A stretch of DNA of 39,711 bases from an uncultured Alphaproteobacteria bacterium (GTDB lineage Bacteria; Pseudomonadota; Alphaproteobacteria; RF32; CAG-239), in contig CALXUN010000016.1 in the NCBI GenBank assembly GCA_944391705.1, forward strand, positions 1-39,711, in the 5' to 3' direction. Position numbers and translations under genes: made by a program. This document shows positions 26,427 to 34,645 of the stretch, piece after piece (within the stretch, counting starts at the first letter, position 1; each line of letters starts with the position of its first letter). The notes under the pieces are model-generated. The model searched no databases and was not told the DNA's origin. It saw only the letters and a list, made by a program, of their open reading frames with translations.

Positions 26427-27647
26427 CTAATATGTAATCATATTGTTTTTAACGCTTAAAAACAGGGCATCATTTTTTAAGGCATTAAAAATTTGTGGTT
26501 CGGTTGAAGTTATCCAGGCCTGCAATCGTAAATCACGGATTTTGGCAAGCAGGGCGTCGCGCTTGGCATCGTCCAAGTGTGTGGTAACTTCATCTAACAA
26601 CAGCACCGGTGCAAACCCTTTATCCAGCATCTGGCACTTGGTCTGCGCCAAAATAATACTGACCAACAGCGATTTCTGTTCACCGGTGGAGCAAAGTTCC
26701 GCCGGCATATGTTTTTTCTTGTAATAAACCTTAAAATCGGTACGGTTGACCCCGTCGACATAATCGTTGGCAAAAACGCTGTGCCGCTGTTTTAACAGGC
26801 TGCTGCGATAATAATCTTCCACATCAACCGCAGCCATTTTATCAAGCATTTTTTCAATCGTGCCGTCAAGTTCCAGGGAAATGTCCGGAAACACGTCATC
26901 CGGCTCCTGCTCGATAAAAGTATTAAGCCGCGCCACCAATTCCCGCCGCGCCGCCGCAATGGCCACGCCCAAGCCTGCCATTTCTTCTTCCAAAGAAGAA
27001 AGCCAGGCATTGTCGCAACAGCCGGCTTTTAACAGCTGATACCATTGTTTGTATAAATGTTCAAAATTAGCCGTGCGCTTGGCATGTTCCAAATCAAACG
27101 CATAAACAATCCGGTCCAGAAAACTGCGCCGCGGCTGCGTGCCGCCTAAAAACAACCTGTCCATCTGCGGCGTGACCCAAATGGCGGAAAGATATTTTCC
27201 GAGTTCGGCTTGTGAGGAAACTTTCTGCCCGTCAATTTGCACGATTCGCCGTTCAAAACTTTTGGCCGATTCGTCATCTTCGCGCATGGTTTTTTGCACC
27301 ATTGTCCCAAGGTTGAATTCTTCGCCGTTTTTGTGTACAGCAGCCGAAACCGCCCAGCTGTTTGCCGTATTAAGAGGCGGTTCAAAATCAGGCGTTACCA
27401 AAGCAGGCCTCAGGCGTTTGATGTCGGCAAGCCGTGCGCCGCGCAAACCCCGTCCCGGCGTTAAAAAAGAAACAGCCTCTAAGATGTTGGTTTTGCCGCT
27501 GCCGTTTTCGCCGGTTAAGACAATCGGGCACAAGTCGACATTTAAACGCAAATGAGCATAGTTTCTGAAATCGGTTAAAGTCAGGCGCGTAACACCTGAC
27601 TTTTCCTTTAAGATTTCTGAAAATTTGACGGCTAAATTTTCCACCAC
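26427..27647 (-). CDS. recF: DNA replication and repair protein RecF
   Basis: 406 residues. RecF is an SMC-like ATPase that helps load RecA at gaps. Walker A is GENGSGKTN (46-54) after LTDFRNYAHLRL; the ABC signature is STGEQKSLLVSIILAQ and Walker B LLLDEVTTHLD. The length is slightly above the usual 360-380 because of about 18 extra N-terminal residues before SGVTRLTLTDFRNY. It lies 72 bases after dnaN in the same direction, and no gyrB follows in the window. Confidence 0.96.
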   Translation of the reverse strand: MVENLAVKFSEILKEKSGVTRLTLTDFRNYAHLRLNVDLCPIVLTGENGSGKTNILEAVSFLTPGRGLRGARLADIKRLRPALVTPDFEPPLNTANSWAVSAAVHKNGEEFNLGTMVQKTMREDDESAKSFERRIVQIDGQKVSSQAELGKYLSAIWVTPQMDRLFLGGTQPRRSFLDRIVYAFDLEHAKRTANFEHLYKQWYQLLKAGCCDNAWLSSLEEEMAGLGVAIAAARRELVARLNTFIEQEPDDVFPDISLELDGTIEKMLDKMAAVDVEDYYRSSLLKQRHSVFANDYVDGVNRTDFKVYYKKKHMPAELCSTGEQKSLLVSIILAQTKCQMLDKGFAPVLLLDEVTTHLDDAKRDALLAKIRDLRLQAWITSTEPQIFNALKNDALFLSVKNNMITY

Positions 27648-27719
27648 AACCTCGCTTAACCCCGATTATAATATACAGCCCCTTAACAGAGGGTAAAACA
27701 ACCGGATTTTTTTATGTTC

Positions 27720-28838
27720 CTAAACCCGCATCGGCATCAGGACATAAATAGCGCTGGCATCTGAGGTATCATGGATAACTGACGGCGATGCACCGTCTGA
27801 AAACGTAATCTGTACGTTCTCGCCCCGGATTTCGCTTAAAATATCCAACAGGTAACGGAAATTATAACCGACTTCCAGTGCCTCGCTTTCATATTTGGCT
27901 TCCAGCTCTTCTAAGGCACTGCCCAAATCCGGACTGGAAGTTGTTAAAACCACATGGTTTTTACCGGTAATAAGCTTAATGGCGCGGGTACGCTCAGCCA
28001 CAACCGAAACACGATCAACCGCGGAGGCCAGTTCTTTAACGCCAAGTTCCAGAACCTTGTCGTTGTCGGTCGGAATAACGCGTTCATAATCCGGATATGT
28101 ACCGTCAATCAGTTTGGAAGTCAAAGTAATATCCTCAAGCGTAAAGCGGATTTTGTTTTCAGACAATGAAACAGCAACGGTTTCTGAGTTGGTATCATCC
28201 AAAAGTTTACGGATTTCGGCAACGGTTTTGCGCGGCACGATAACGCCTGCCATTTTTTCAGCCCCTTCCGGCAGCGGCGATTCGACACATGCCAGACGAT
28301 GTCCGTCGGTTGCCACGATTCTTAAAACTTTGGTTTCGCCTTCGGTTTTGGCATGAATATATAAACCGTTTAAATAATACCGCGTTTCTTCGGTTGAAAC
28401 GGCAAACTGCGTGCGGTCAATCACGTCTTTCAATTCTTCTTTGCTCATGGCAAAATTAATCGGCAAACTGTCGCCGGAAATAACCGGAAAATCTTCCACG
28501 GCAATGGTAGAAAGTGAAAATTTCGAACGTCCGGAAGCAATGCTTAATTGCCCCTTTTCATCAGGGAAAGTAAGCTCAACTTCCGAGCCGTCGTTAAGTT
28601 TACGGACAATGTCATAAAGCATATGTGCCGGTGCGGTTGTTGCGCCGGTTTCTGCAATTTTGGCATCGGTAATTTCGGTAATTTCGGTATCCATATCCGT
28701 TGCTTTAAAGCTGATGCCGTCACCCATAGCTTCAATTCTGACATTGGATAAAACCGGAATGGTGTTTCTTTTCTCAACAATGCTCTGGACATGGCTGAGA
28801 GTTTTTAACAAAGTTGCTCTTTCAATTGTAAATTTCAT
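27720..28838 (-). CDS. dnaN: DNA polymerase III subunit beta (sliding clamp)
   Basis: 372 residues from the ATG at 28838 (MKFTIERATLLKTLSHVQSIVEKRNTIPVLSN), the usual clamp start. The ATG at 28889 would add 17 residues unlike the family. The ring clamp that tethers the polymerase has three similar domains; the C-terminus ends in the conserved YVLMPMRV. The upstream gap to 28960 holds no gene. It is separated from dnaA by three unknown genes on the same strand, an unusual break of the dnaA-dnaN order. Confidence 0.97.
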   Translation of the reverse strand: MKFTIERATLLKTLSHVQSIVEKRNTIPVLSNVRIEAMGDGISFKATDMDTEITEITDAKIAETGATTAPAHMLYDIVRKLNDGSEVELTFPDEKGQLSIASGRSKFSLSTIAVEDFPVISGDSLPINFAMSKEELKDVIDRTQFAVSTEETRYYLNGLYIHAKTEGETKVLRIVATDGHRLACVESPLPEGAEKMAGVIVPRKTVAEIRKLLDDTNSETVAVSLSENKIRFTLEDITLTSKLIDGTYPDYERVIPTDNDKVLELGVKELASAVDRVSVVAERTRAIKLITGKNHVVLTTSSPDLGSALEELEAKYESEALEVGYNFRYLLDILSEIRGENVQITFSDGASPSVIHDTSDASAIYVLMPMRV

Positions 28839-28959
28839 TTCTTTCGACCATAAAAAATTAAAAGTTTTAACTATGCAAAAGCATACCATAATCCGGCGAA
28901 AGCAAAAGGCAAAAAAAAGAGTCGTTCACAAGTTTTTTATAAATAAAAGAAGGCTTGCT

Positions 28960-29358
28960 TTATTGTTCTTTGCCCTGATTGCCGGCTGATTTCTTAACCA
29001 TTGCAATTTGGCTGTTTTTGACAGGCTGTTTATCTTTACCAGCCTCTTTAATCTCCTTTACTTCCCGTGTCATTCTTTCCACATTGACAATAAAATCATG
29101 ATATTCTTTGCGAATTTTAGTTGCCGATGTTATCAGCACATCTTCAAGCTCTAAACCCGGCCGTAAAAGATAACGCTCCATTGATAAATTTTCAATTTTG
29201 ACACCGATAGGCAGATATGTTCGGGCGCGATTTCCGTTGCCACGGGCATCCCATAAAATATTTAACCGCTTTTGCCCGAGTTCTGATGTGTTTGGTATAT
29301 AAGCCGCCCGATTATATTCAGCAAATGCCGAACCGCTTTCCCATGCTCTTGTATACAT
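28960..29358 (-). CDS. hypothetical protein (third gene of the dnaA-dnaN insert)
   Basis: 132 residues, not recognised. The first 70 residues include many aromatic and basic residues (NRAAYIPNTSELGQKRLNILW, RTYLPIGVKIENLSMERYLL); the rest is charged and helical, ending in a lysine-rich tail. No signal peptide or membrane helix is seen. The ATG begins four bases after the stop of the 50-residue gene upstream (TGATAAAATG), so translation may be coupled. It is the last of three unknown genes inserted between dnaA and dnaN. Confidence 0.65.
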   Translation of the reverse strand: MYTRAWESGSAFAEYNRAAYIPNTSELGQKRLNILWDARGNGNRARTYLPIGVKIENLSMERYLLRPGLELEDVLITSATKIRKEYHDFIVNVERMTREVKEIKEAGKDKQPVKNSQIAMVKKSAGNQGKEQ

Positions 29359-29362
29359 TTTA

Positions 29363-29515
29363 TCAATAAAATCTTTTGCTGCTTAAATTAACCAACTCGG
29401 TTTTGTTTTTCCGATAATAATCATACCGGTCGGCATCCACATAACTGAAAAACAAGGCTATCGGCTCATCTGGATCCTGCAAAGTCAGGTTATCCAGCAA
29501 ATCTTCCAGCGGCAT
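29363..29515 (-). CDS. small acidic hypothetical protein, 50 residues (second gene of the dnaA-dnaN insert)
   Basis: A 50-residue frame. The ATG (29513-29515) shares its A with the TAA of the preceding gene (TAATG), and GGAGG lies seven bases before it. The start (MPLEDLLDNLTLQDPDEPIA) is acidic and helical; the middle (FFSYVDADRYDYYRKNK) is aromatic. Stop at 29363, four bases before the next ATG. The one-base overlap, the ribosome site and the tight spacing on both sides support it as real. It is easily missed because of its length. No function can be stated. Confidence 0.7.
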   Translation of the reverse strand: MPLEDLLDNLTLQDPDEPIALFFSYVDADRYDYYRKNKTELVNLSSKRFY

Positions 29516-29976
29516 TAGCGTCCTCCGTCTTTTAACATCCTTTCCCGACTCGCTTTAAGCTCTGCCGCTATTTGTGATAATTCTTCTTCGGAGAAATGAT
29601 GATATTCCCGCATTAGTTTAAGTCTTTTTTCATCATTTTTTTCTATAATCTTAATCCGTTCTTCCAAAGTCAGTTCTTTTTCCTCATGGGGGTTCATTTC
29701 ATTCATCACAATAAATTGGTTTTTAAGCATCCGCAAATATGCCCGGGTTTCATCGTCCGTTAAGCCCTCACTCCTCATCTTCTCGCGCCACTCGTCATAC
29801 CCGCGGTATTCCATCTTTAATCCGTCGCCAAAGTATACTTTCCTTAAACCAATCCCCGTTTTGTGAATCCCGCTTTCGTCTTCCACGTTATAGCGCCATT
29901 CTTCCTTATAGCGCTCGTAATCCGCTTCCACTTCTTCTTTGCTGCCATAATTCCTGATTTCTTCTTTTAGGCTCAT
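29515..29976 (-). CDS. hypothetical charged helical protein (first gene of the dnaA-dnaN insert)
   Basis: 153 residues rich in Glu, Lys and Arg with predicted helices throughout and no signal peptide. No family is recognised. Two heptad-like stretches (EEKELTLEERIKIIEKNDEKRL and HHFSEEELSQIAAELKASRERM) could form coiled coils. AAGGAG lies ten bases before the ATG. Its stop overlaps the next gene by one base. The upstream gap to dnaA is about 200 bases and contains the dnaA terminator, so the trio is likely to have its own promoter. Confidence 0.7.
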   Translation of the reverse strand: MSLKEEIRNYGSKEEVEADYERYKEEWRYNVEDESGIHKTGIGLRKVYFGDGLKMEYRGYDEWREKMRSEGLTDDETRAYLRMLKNQFIVMNEMNPHEEKELTLEERIKIIEKNDEKRLKLMREYHHFSEEELSQIAAELKASRERMLKDGGR

Positions 29977-30130
29977 TTTACCGGCTCCTTATTTGTCAGT
30001 TTTTTAGATACCTTTAATTTAGACGATATAATACTTTTTGTCAAAGAAATAATCGGCGCGGGATATAATGTCAGATTTCAGATAAGTTCAAAATTGTAGG
30101 TTTAATTTCCCGATATGGAGAAAAGACATA

Positions 30131-30156
30131 AAAAAAACACCCTGATAAACAGGGTG
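30131..30156 (-). terminator. Rho-independent terminator of dnaA
   Basis: On the minus strand CACCCTG, loop TTTAT, CAGGGTG (30150-30156, 30138-30144) is followed by seven T (30131-30137). It separates dnaA transcription from the three-gene insert. Confidence 0.85.
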
Positions 30157-30179
30157 CCTTTTGGGTAAAAGAATAAGAT

Positions 30180-31616
30180 TTAGTTTTCCAACGAACGGCG
30201 CAAAGTATCGACATTTTCAGCCAGAGAGGCATCTTCGATAATCAGTTCTTCAACTTTGCGCACCGCGTGCATTACCGTGGTATGGTCGCGGTCGAACTTG
30301 CGCCCGATTTCCGGCAGACTGCGTGAGGTGAGCTGTTTAGCCAGATACATGGCAATTTGCCGCGGCCGGGCAACCGTGCGGGCACGCCGGGATGATTGCA
30401 GTTCTTTAACCGAAATATTAAAATATTCAGCCACTTTTTTCTGGATTTCATCAATCGTCGTTTTACGGTCAATGGAACGAAGCATGTCTTTTAACACATC
30501 CTGTGTCATATCCAGCGTAATTTCCCGGTCGGACAACAACTGCGAATGGGCAACAATCCGACGCAGAGAGCCTTCCAGTTCACGAATGTTAGACGTGATT
30601 TTCTGGGCTAAAAATTCGGCCACTTTTTCCGGCAGCTCAATGCCCATTTGCCGTGCTTTGTTTTTCAAAATTCCCATCCGTAAATCAAAATCCGTCGGAT
30701 GAATATCGGCAACCAGTCCGCTGTTTAAGCGCGATTTTAAGCGAGCCTCGATTCCTTCCAGGTCAGAAGGGGATTTGTCCGCCGAAATAATAATCTGCCG
30801 GCCTTCTTCAATCAAAGAATTAAAAGTATAGAAAAATTCTTCCTGAGTCGATTCTTTGTTGCTCATAAACTGAACATCATCAACCATCAAAACATCAACC
30901 GAACGGAACTGTTCTTTAAATGCTGCCGTATCTTTGTAACGCAGAGCCTTCACAAATTTATATAAAAACTGTTCGGCAGAAAGATATATGACATTGCGGC
31001 TTGGATCCTGCCGGCGGATATGCCAGGCAATGGCATGCATTAAATGTGTTTTGCCCAAACCCACGCCGGAATACAAAAACAGCGGATTAAACGAAACATT
31101 CTTGGATTCGGCCACTTTCCGTGCAGCGGCATAAGCAAATTCATTGGTCTTGCCCACCACAAACGTATCAAACGTATAGGCCGGATTTAAAGGCGCCGAA
31201 AGCTGCAATCCGGCATCGGCATGGGAATATTCGCTGACAGCAGAACTGTAATTGGAGGCATATAAATTTTGCGGTGTCGGCGTTGAAACAATTTTCTTTA
31301 ACAACGATGTGTCACCCGTATGAAGCTTGCTGTCGGCGTTCATCGTCTGAACAACAAAGTTGACCTGTTTGATTTCCGGATTTTTATGTTCCCAGATTTT
31401 GTGGATTCTATCCGAATAATGGGTGATAACCCAGTTTTTCATGAAAGCCGTTGGGACACAGATGTTCATCACACCATTGTTAAAAGAACCGATGCTTAAA
31501 GGTTTTAACCAGCTGTCGTAAGCGGTTTCCCCAAACTCCAGTTTCAGTTGGCTGCAAATCTGTCCCCATTCGTCCTGAACAGAACTGTCATTGTTTTTTA
31601 TTGCTTGTTCAGCCAT
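30180..31616 (-). CDS. dnaA: chromosomal replication initiator protein DnaA
   Basis: 478 residues. DnaA binds and melts the origin. Domain I is residues 1-90 (EWGQICSQLKLEFGETAYDSWLKPL), a variable linker follows to about 140, then the AAA+ core with Walker A GVGLGKTH (184-191) and Walker B DVLMVDDVQF (241-250). The C-terminal helix-turn-helix has the signature DHTTVMHA at 444-451. The ATG at 31616 follows weak ribosome-site sequence. rpsT lies upstream on the same strand, as in many alphaproteobacteria. Confidence 0.98.
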   Translation of the reverse strand: MAEQAIKNNDSSVQDEWGQICSQLKLEFGETAYDSWLKPLSIGSFNNGVMNICVPTAFMKNWVITHYSDRIHKIWEHKNPEIKQVNFVVQTMNADSKLHTGDTSLLKKIVSTPTPQNLYASNYSSAVSEYSHADAGLQLSAPLNPAYTFDTFVVGKTNEFAYAAARKVAESKNVSFNPLFLYSGVGLGKTHLMHAIAWHIRRQDPSRNVIYLSAEQFLYKFVKALRYKDTAAFKEQFRSVDVLMVDDVQFMSNKESTQEEFFYTFNSLIEEGRQIIISADKSPSDLEGIEARLKSRLNSGLVADIHPTDFDLRMGILKNKARQMGIELPEKVAEFLAQKITSNIRELEGSLRRIVAHSQLLSDREITLDMTQDVLKDMLRSIDRKTTIDEIQKKVAEYFNISVKELQSSRRARTVARPRQIAMYLAKQLTSRSLPEIGRKFDRDHTTVMHAVRKVEELIIEDASLAENVDTLRRSLEN

Positions 31617-32050
31617 TTCCGTTTTCCAATCTAAAAAGTTAATCCAGTCATTTTTTAAGAAAAGGTATTTAAAAAAAGCCTTGCTTGTTTTTTTATTTCA
31701 AAAAAGCCTTTTCGATTTTTTTAAAAAAGCCTTTTCGGTTTTTTTAATCCTTTTCCGTTTCAAGCCGTACCGGCTTCTTTTAATATCAAGCCGTAGCGGT
31801 TTAGTTAATAATATCTTCAATCCTTTTTATAATTCGCCACCTGAAAATTTCCTGGCTTGTATTTACGGCCTTTCGGATTTTTCCGGTCTTTGAATTTGTC
31901 TTTAGTGAGTTCATCAACTCATCAGGTAGGAAAATACTAAACACGAAAAAAACATAAAAACAATAGAACATTTAGCGAACATTTAAATTAATTTTCTTGA
32001 CATAGAGATTCTGCAGAGTCGGGCTTGTTTCCTTGATTTTAAGCAAAAAA
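31617..32050. other. AT-rich intergenic region upstream of dnaA with short tandem repeats
   Basis: No gene is supported in this roughly 430-base gap. AAAAAAGCCTT begins at 31672, 31700 and 31723; each copy ends in a T-run of seven or more, giving a period of 23-28 bases. Next, TCAAGCCGTA occurs twice (about 31759 and 31786) before CCGG or GCGG. GAACATTTA is repeated at about 31968-31987. This could be the dnaA leader or part of an origin, but no convincing TTATCCACA DnaA box is visible, so oriC is not called. Confidence 0.45.
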
Positions 32051-32090
32051 AGACACTAAACCATTGCCTTAAAGGCTGGTTTAAGTGTCT
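32044..32090 (-). terminator. Rho-independent terminator of rpsT
   Basis: On the minus strand AGACACTTAAACCA pairs with TGGTTTAGTGTCT (one bulge), around an inner GCC/GGC hairpin, and is followed by TTTTTTTG. It lies about 25 bases after the rpsT stop. Confidence 0.85.
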
Positions 32091-32113
32091 GAAACTGAAA
32101 TAAACAAAAAAGC

Positions 32114-32374
32114 TTACAGAGCTTTAATTTTCTGAGCTAAACGGGAAACTGTCCGGGAAGCTGTGTTTTTATGGAAAACACCTTTCTGGGCAGCACGCAT
32201 CATTTCACATTCGGCAACTTTTAAAGCGGTTGCGGCTTCATCCTTATTGCCGGCGGCAATCAGGGCGTCAACTTTCTTAACAAAAGTTCTGACGCGGCTT
32301 CTTCTCATGCCGTTAATCATGCTGCGTTTATCGTTTCTTCTGATTCTCGTTTTTGCCGATTTATGATTGGCCAT
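32114..32374 (-). CDS. rpsT: 30S ribosomal protein S20
   Basis: 86 residues of the helical S20 protein that binds 16S r[20 protein letters not shown] start, [14 protein letters not shown] and the conserved [23 protein letters not shown] end region. AGGAAG lies before the ATG. A promoter is visible upstream. Its place before dnaA is common in the class. Confidence 0.98.
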   Translation of the reverse strand: MANHKSAKTRIRRNDKRSMINGMRRSRVRTFVKKVDALIAAGNKDEAATALKVAECEMMRAAQKGVFHKNTASRTVSRLAQKIKAL

Positions 32375-32423
32375 ATTTTTTCTTCCTTAATTAATTAAAT
32401 TACAAAATTCATTCTGGTATAGC

Positions 32424-32453
32424 TTTATAGCCGTTCCTTTAAGCGAAAGTCAA
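32424..32453 (-). promoter_or_regulatory. sigma-70-like promoter of rpsT
   Basis: On the minus strand TTGACT (32453-32448) and TATAAA (32429-32424), spacer 18 bases. The -10 box is about 50 bases upstream of the start codon. Confidence 0.65.
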
Positions 32454-32480
32454 TAATAATTTTAAAAAAAAGTAAAAATT

Positions 32481-32849
32481 TTAATGCTGACCGGTTAAAG
32501 TAACGCGCACAATCAACGGCATTTTGGAGACAAGGGCGATTTGCAGTTCTTCACCGCCGCGCACGAATGTCAGATATTCGGCATCCTGATCTTCAAGCTG
32601 CCAGCCGAGTTGGGGAAGTGTATCCGTATAAAAACCCTTAACGAAAGAAAACTTGCCGAAATTGGTTTGAAGGTAAGCTTCCACAAAACGTGTTTCTTCA
32701 TTACCGAAAGAAATGTTATCGGATTGTATTTGCATCATTTTGTCAGGGATTGGAATGTCTTCCATACCTTCAATAAAAGAATCCGCAGCTTGCGTGGTGA
32801 TGCTGAAAACAAGGCCTGAAGCCAAAATAAGGGCAAAAAGTTTTTTCAT
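32481..32849 (-). CDS. small secreted protein of unknown function
   Basis: 122 residues with a clear signal peptide (about 1-21, SITTQA-A), so probably periplasmic, mature size about 100. After the signal comes an acidic EGMEDIPIPDKM segment, then a compact alpha/beta domain with FYTDTLPQLGWQLE and YLTFVRGGEELQIALV. The FY-x-x-x-LPQLGW pattern recurs in small alphaproteobacterial periplasmic proteins; no function is established to my knowledge. It starts 11 bases after the mutM stop and is likely in its operon. Its end is 107 bases from rpsT. Confidence 0.75.
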   Translation of the reverse strand: MKKLFALILASGLVFSITTQAADSFIEGMEDIPIPDKMMQIQSDNISFGNEETRFVEAYLQTNFGKFSFVKGFYTDTLPQLGWQLEDQDAEYLTFVRGGEELQIALVSKMPLIVRVTLTGQH

Positions 32850-32859
32850 GTCTACTCCT

Positions 32860-33699
32860 TTACTTTTGCAAAGTTACACAATAAAAAGTTGAGCGTCCGC
32901 CCAAAACCGATTTTTGGATGCCGCCGGTTTTTTTAATATCGCAAACACAATCCGGGCAGCGTTTACCGGTTTTATTATAGACGCAGTGTTCGTTTTGAAA
33001 ATAACCCATGCTGCCGTCCGGCCGCCGGTAGTCTTTTAAAGTGGAACCGCCGGCATGGATGGCTTTACCTAAAACCTCAAGAACGGATTCGGCCAGGCGC
33101 CGGCATTCTTTTAAACTCAAATCTTTAGCCGGACGCATAGGCAGGATTTTGGCTTTATAAAGCGCCTCGGACGCGTAGATATTTCCAATTCCGCAAACCA
33201 CTTGCTGGTCAAGCAACACAATCTTGACGGCAGCTTTTTTGTTTTGAAATTTTTCATAAAGCCACTGTCCGTTAAACTCCTTATCAAACGGATCGATGCC
33301 GAGTTTTTCTAAAAGCGGATGGCTCTTAAGCTGAGTCGTCTGACAACAGGTTAACAATCCGAACCGCCGTGCATCGTTAAAAACCAGGCAACCCCGGCTG
33401 GTCGTTAAGATAATATGATCATGCTTATCCGGATTCTCAGGCCGTGTTTCACAAATTTTGATTTTGCCGCTCATGCCCAAATGCCAGATAAGGCTCAAAT
33501 CATTATCAAGATTGATAATGATGTATTTGGCGATTCGATTTAAAAAAACAATTCTGGCCCCGTTTATTTTTTGCGGCAAATCATCGGGAACCGGCACCCG
33601 GAACCGCCGGCAAAAAACTTCCGTTTTTTGTATGGTCGCACCGCAAACGGCTTTTTCCAAAGCGTTTTTAATTGTTTCAACTTCCGGCAGTTCCGGCAT
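32860..33699 (-). CDS. mutM: formamidopyrimidine-DNA glycosylase (Fpg)
   Basis: 279 residues from ATG 33699, chosen because Fpg must begin MPELPEVE to give the N-terminal catalytic proline; GGAG lies 11 bases upstream. MutM excises oxidised purines such as 8-oxoguanine and nicks the abasic site. The Glu in PELPEVE, the lysine in RIAKYIII and the helix-two-turn-helix VVCGIGNIYASEALY are present. The C-terminal zinc finger is odd: CPDC and FYC are seen, but the fourth ligand of the usual FYCxxC is replaced (FYCVTLQK). The Arg in GGRSTFYC is kept. Confidence 0.95.
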   Translation of the reverse strand: MPELPEVETIKNALEKAVCGATIQKTEVFCRRFRVPVPDDLPQKINGARIVFLNRIAKYIIINLDNDLSLIWHLGMSGKIKICETRPENPDKHDHIILTTSRGCLVFNDARRFGLLTCCQTTQLKSHPLLEKLGIDPFDKEFNGQWLYEKFQNKKAAVKIVLLDQQVVCGIGNIYASEALYKAKILPMRPAKDLSLKECRRLAESVLEVLGKAIHAGGSTLKDYRRPDGSMGYFQNEHCVYNKTGKRCPDCVCDIKKTGGIQKSVLGGRSTFYCVTLQK

Positions 33700-33807
33700 A
33701 AGACATCTCCGAATGGTTCTTTTGTTTTTATCATACTGACAGAAAAATATTACGCAATACTTAATTATTGTTGCCAATCCCGTCAATCAGAGGTACAAAG
33801 AAAAGTT

Positions 33808-34359
33808 ATGAAAGAAAAGAAGATACGCTCCAGAAAATATTTTGCACCGCAGAATGAGGGAAAAGAACACCGCTGCGACCACCCGGGCTGTCTTGAAAAA
33901 GGGGAATACCGCGCCCCGAAAGACCGGAATTTAAAAGAATATTACTGGTTTTGCTTAAAACACGTCCAGGAATATAATGCCCGCTGGAATTATTATGCCG
34001 GCATTGACGGTGAAGAAGAGGAAAAACTAAAATCCCGCATGCATTTTGGCGGCTTCCGTTCCAAAATCAAATACCAGTTCGGATATGATTTTATTGATGA
34101 GTTGGGCATAGAAGGTTCTTTTGCCGATTCTAAATGGAAAAACGATGTCTATTTTAACGCCCGTGACCGCGAGCACGCGGTTGTCATGGAAATGGAGCTG
34201 GAAGACATAACTGCCGATTCGCTTAAAAAACAATATAAGAAGCTGGTTAAAAAATATCATCCGGATGTTAATGCCGGTGATAAGACCTGTGAAGAAAAAT
34301 TCAAAAAAATTACGGTTGCCTATAAAGAGCTTTCTGCCAAACTGACGGACAAGAATTGA
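33808..34359 (+). CDS. J-domain protein with N-terminal zinc-binding-like motif
   Basis: 183 residues from ATG 33808. The J domain is at the C-terminus (about 130-183) with the DnaK-stimulating HPD at 151-153 in KKYHPDVNAGDK. The N-terminal part has Cys23, Cys28, Cys49 and His52 (CDHPGC, then WFCLKHVQEYNARW), a possible zinc site. It is a J-protein type seen in alphaproteobacteria, not DnaJ itself, which has its J domain first. It would recruit DnaK to particular clients. An upstream in-frame extension to 33571 overlaps mutM antisense and is not used. Confidence 0.88.
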   Translation: MKEKKIRSRKYFAPQNEGKEHRCDHPGCLEKGEYRAPKDRNLKEYYWFCLKHVQEYNARWNYYAGIDGEEEEKLKSRMHFGGFRSKIKYQFGYDFIDELGIEGSFADSKWKNDVYFNARDREHAVVMEMELEDITADSLKKQYKKLVKKYHPDVNAGDKTCEEKFKKITVAYKELSAKLTDKN

Positions 34360-34380
34360 TTTATTAACCGAACGGATTTA

Positions 34381-34575
34381 ATGAATTTGGTTGTATCCGA
34401 TGCTGAAAATGCCAGGCAGGCCAACCGTGAAATAAGAGAGTTTTTAAGACCTATTCAGCAGGCAGATAAAGACGGCGTCCGCACGTCGGAAGAACAAGAA
34501 AAAATAGATACTCATATTGCAAAAACACTGCTTGAAAAAACGGGAAGAGTACAGAAAAATCCGAAACGCCGGTAA
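34381..34575 (+). CDS. small hypothetical protein
   Basis: 64 residues, charged, all predicted helical, with no signal peptide (MNLVVSDAENARQANREIRE start; GRVQKNPKRR end). It begins 21 bases after the J-domain gene on the same strand, but no clear ribosome site precedes the ATG. I see no family match. It may be a real small gene or a chance frame; a coding start right after the J gene favours the first slightly. Confidence 0.4.
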   Translation: MNLVVSDAENARQANREIREFLRPIQQADKDGVRTSEEQEKIDTHIAKTLLEKTGRVQKNPKRR

Positions 34576-34645
34576 AACTAGCGGCCGTAGATGTCCAGAC
34601 AATGGTTCAAAACACCAATACCCTTTGAGTTATGTTTGAATACCT

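Noticed and set aside
31591-31893. 100-residue plus-strand frame upstream of dnaA
   Set aside because: Phe/Lys-rich translation of AT repeats, overlapping the dnaA start on the other strand.
31617-32050. oriC
   Set aside because: Repeats and AT-richness are present but no recognisable DnaA boxes, so the call is not supported.
33571-33807. 79-residue N-terminal extension of the J-domain protein
   Set aside because: Overlaps the mutM start antisense and is low-quality sequence; ATG 33808 fits the family.
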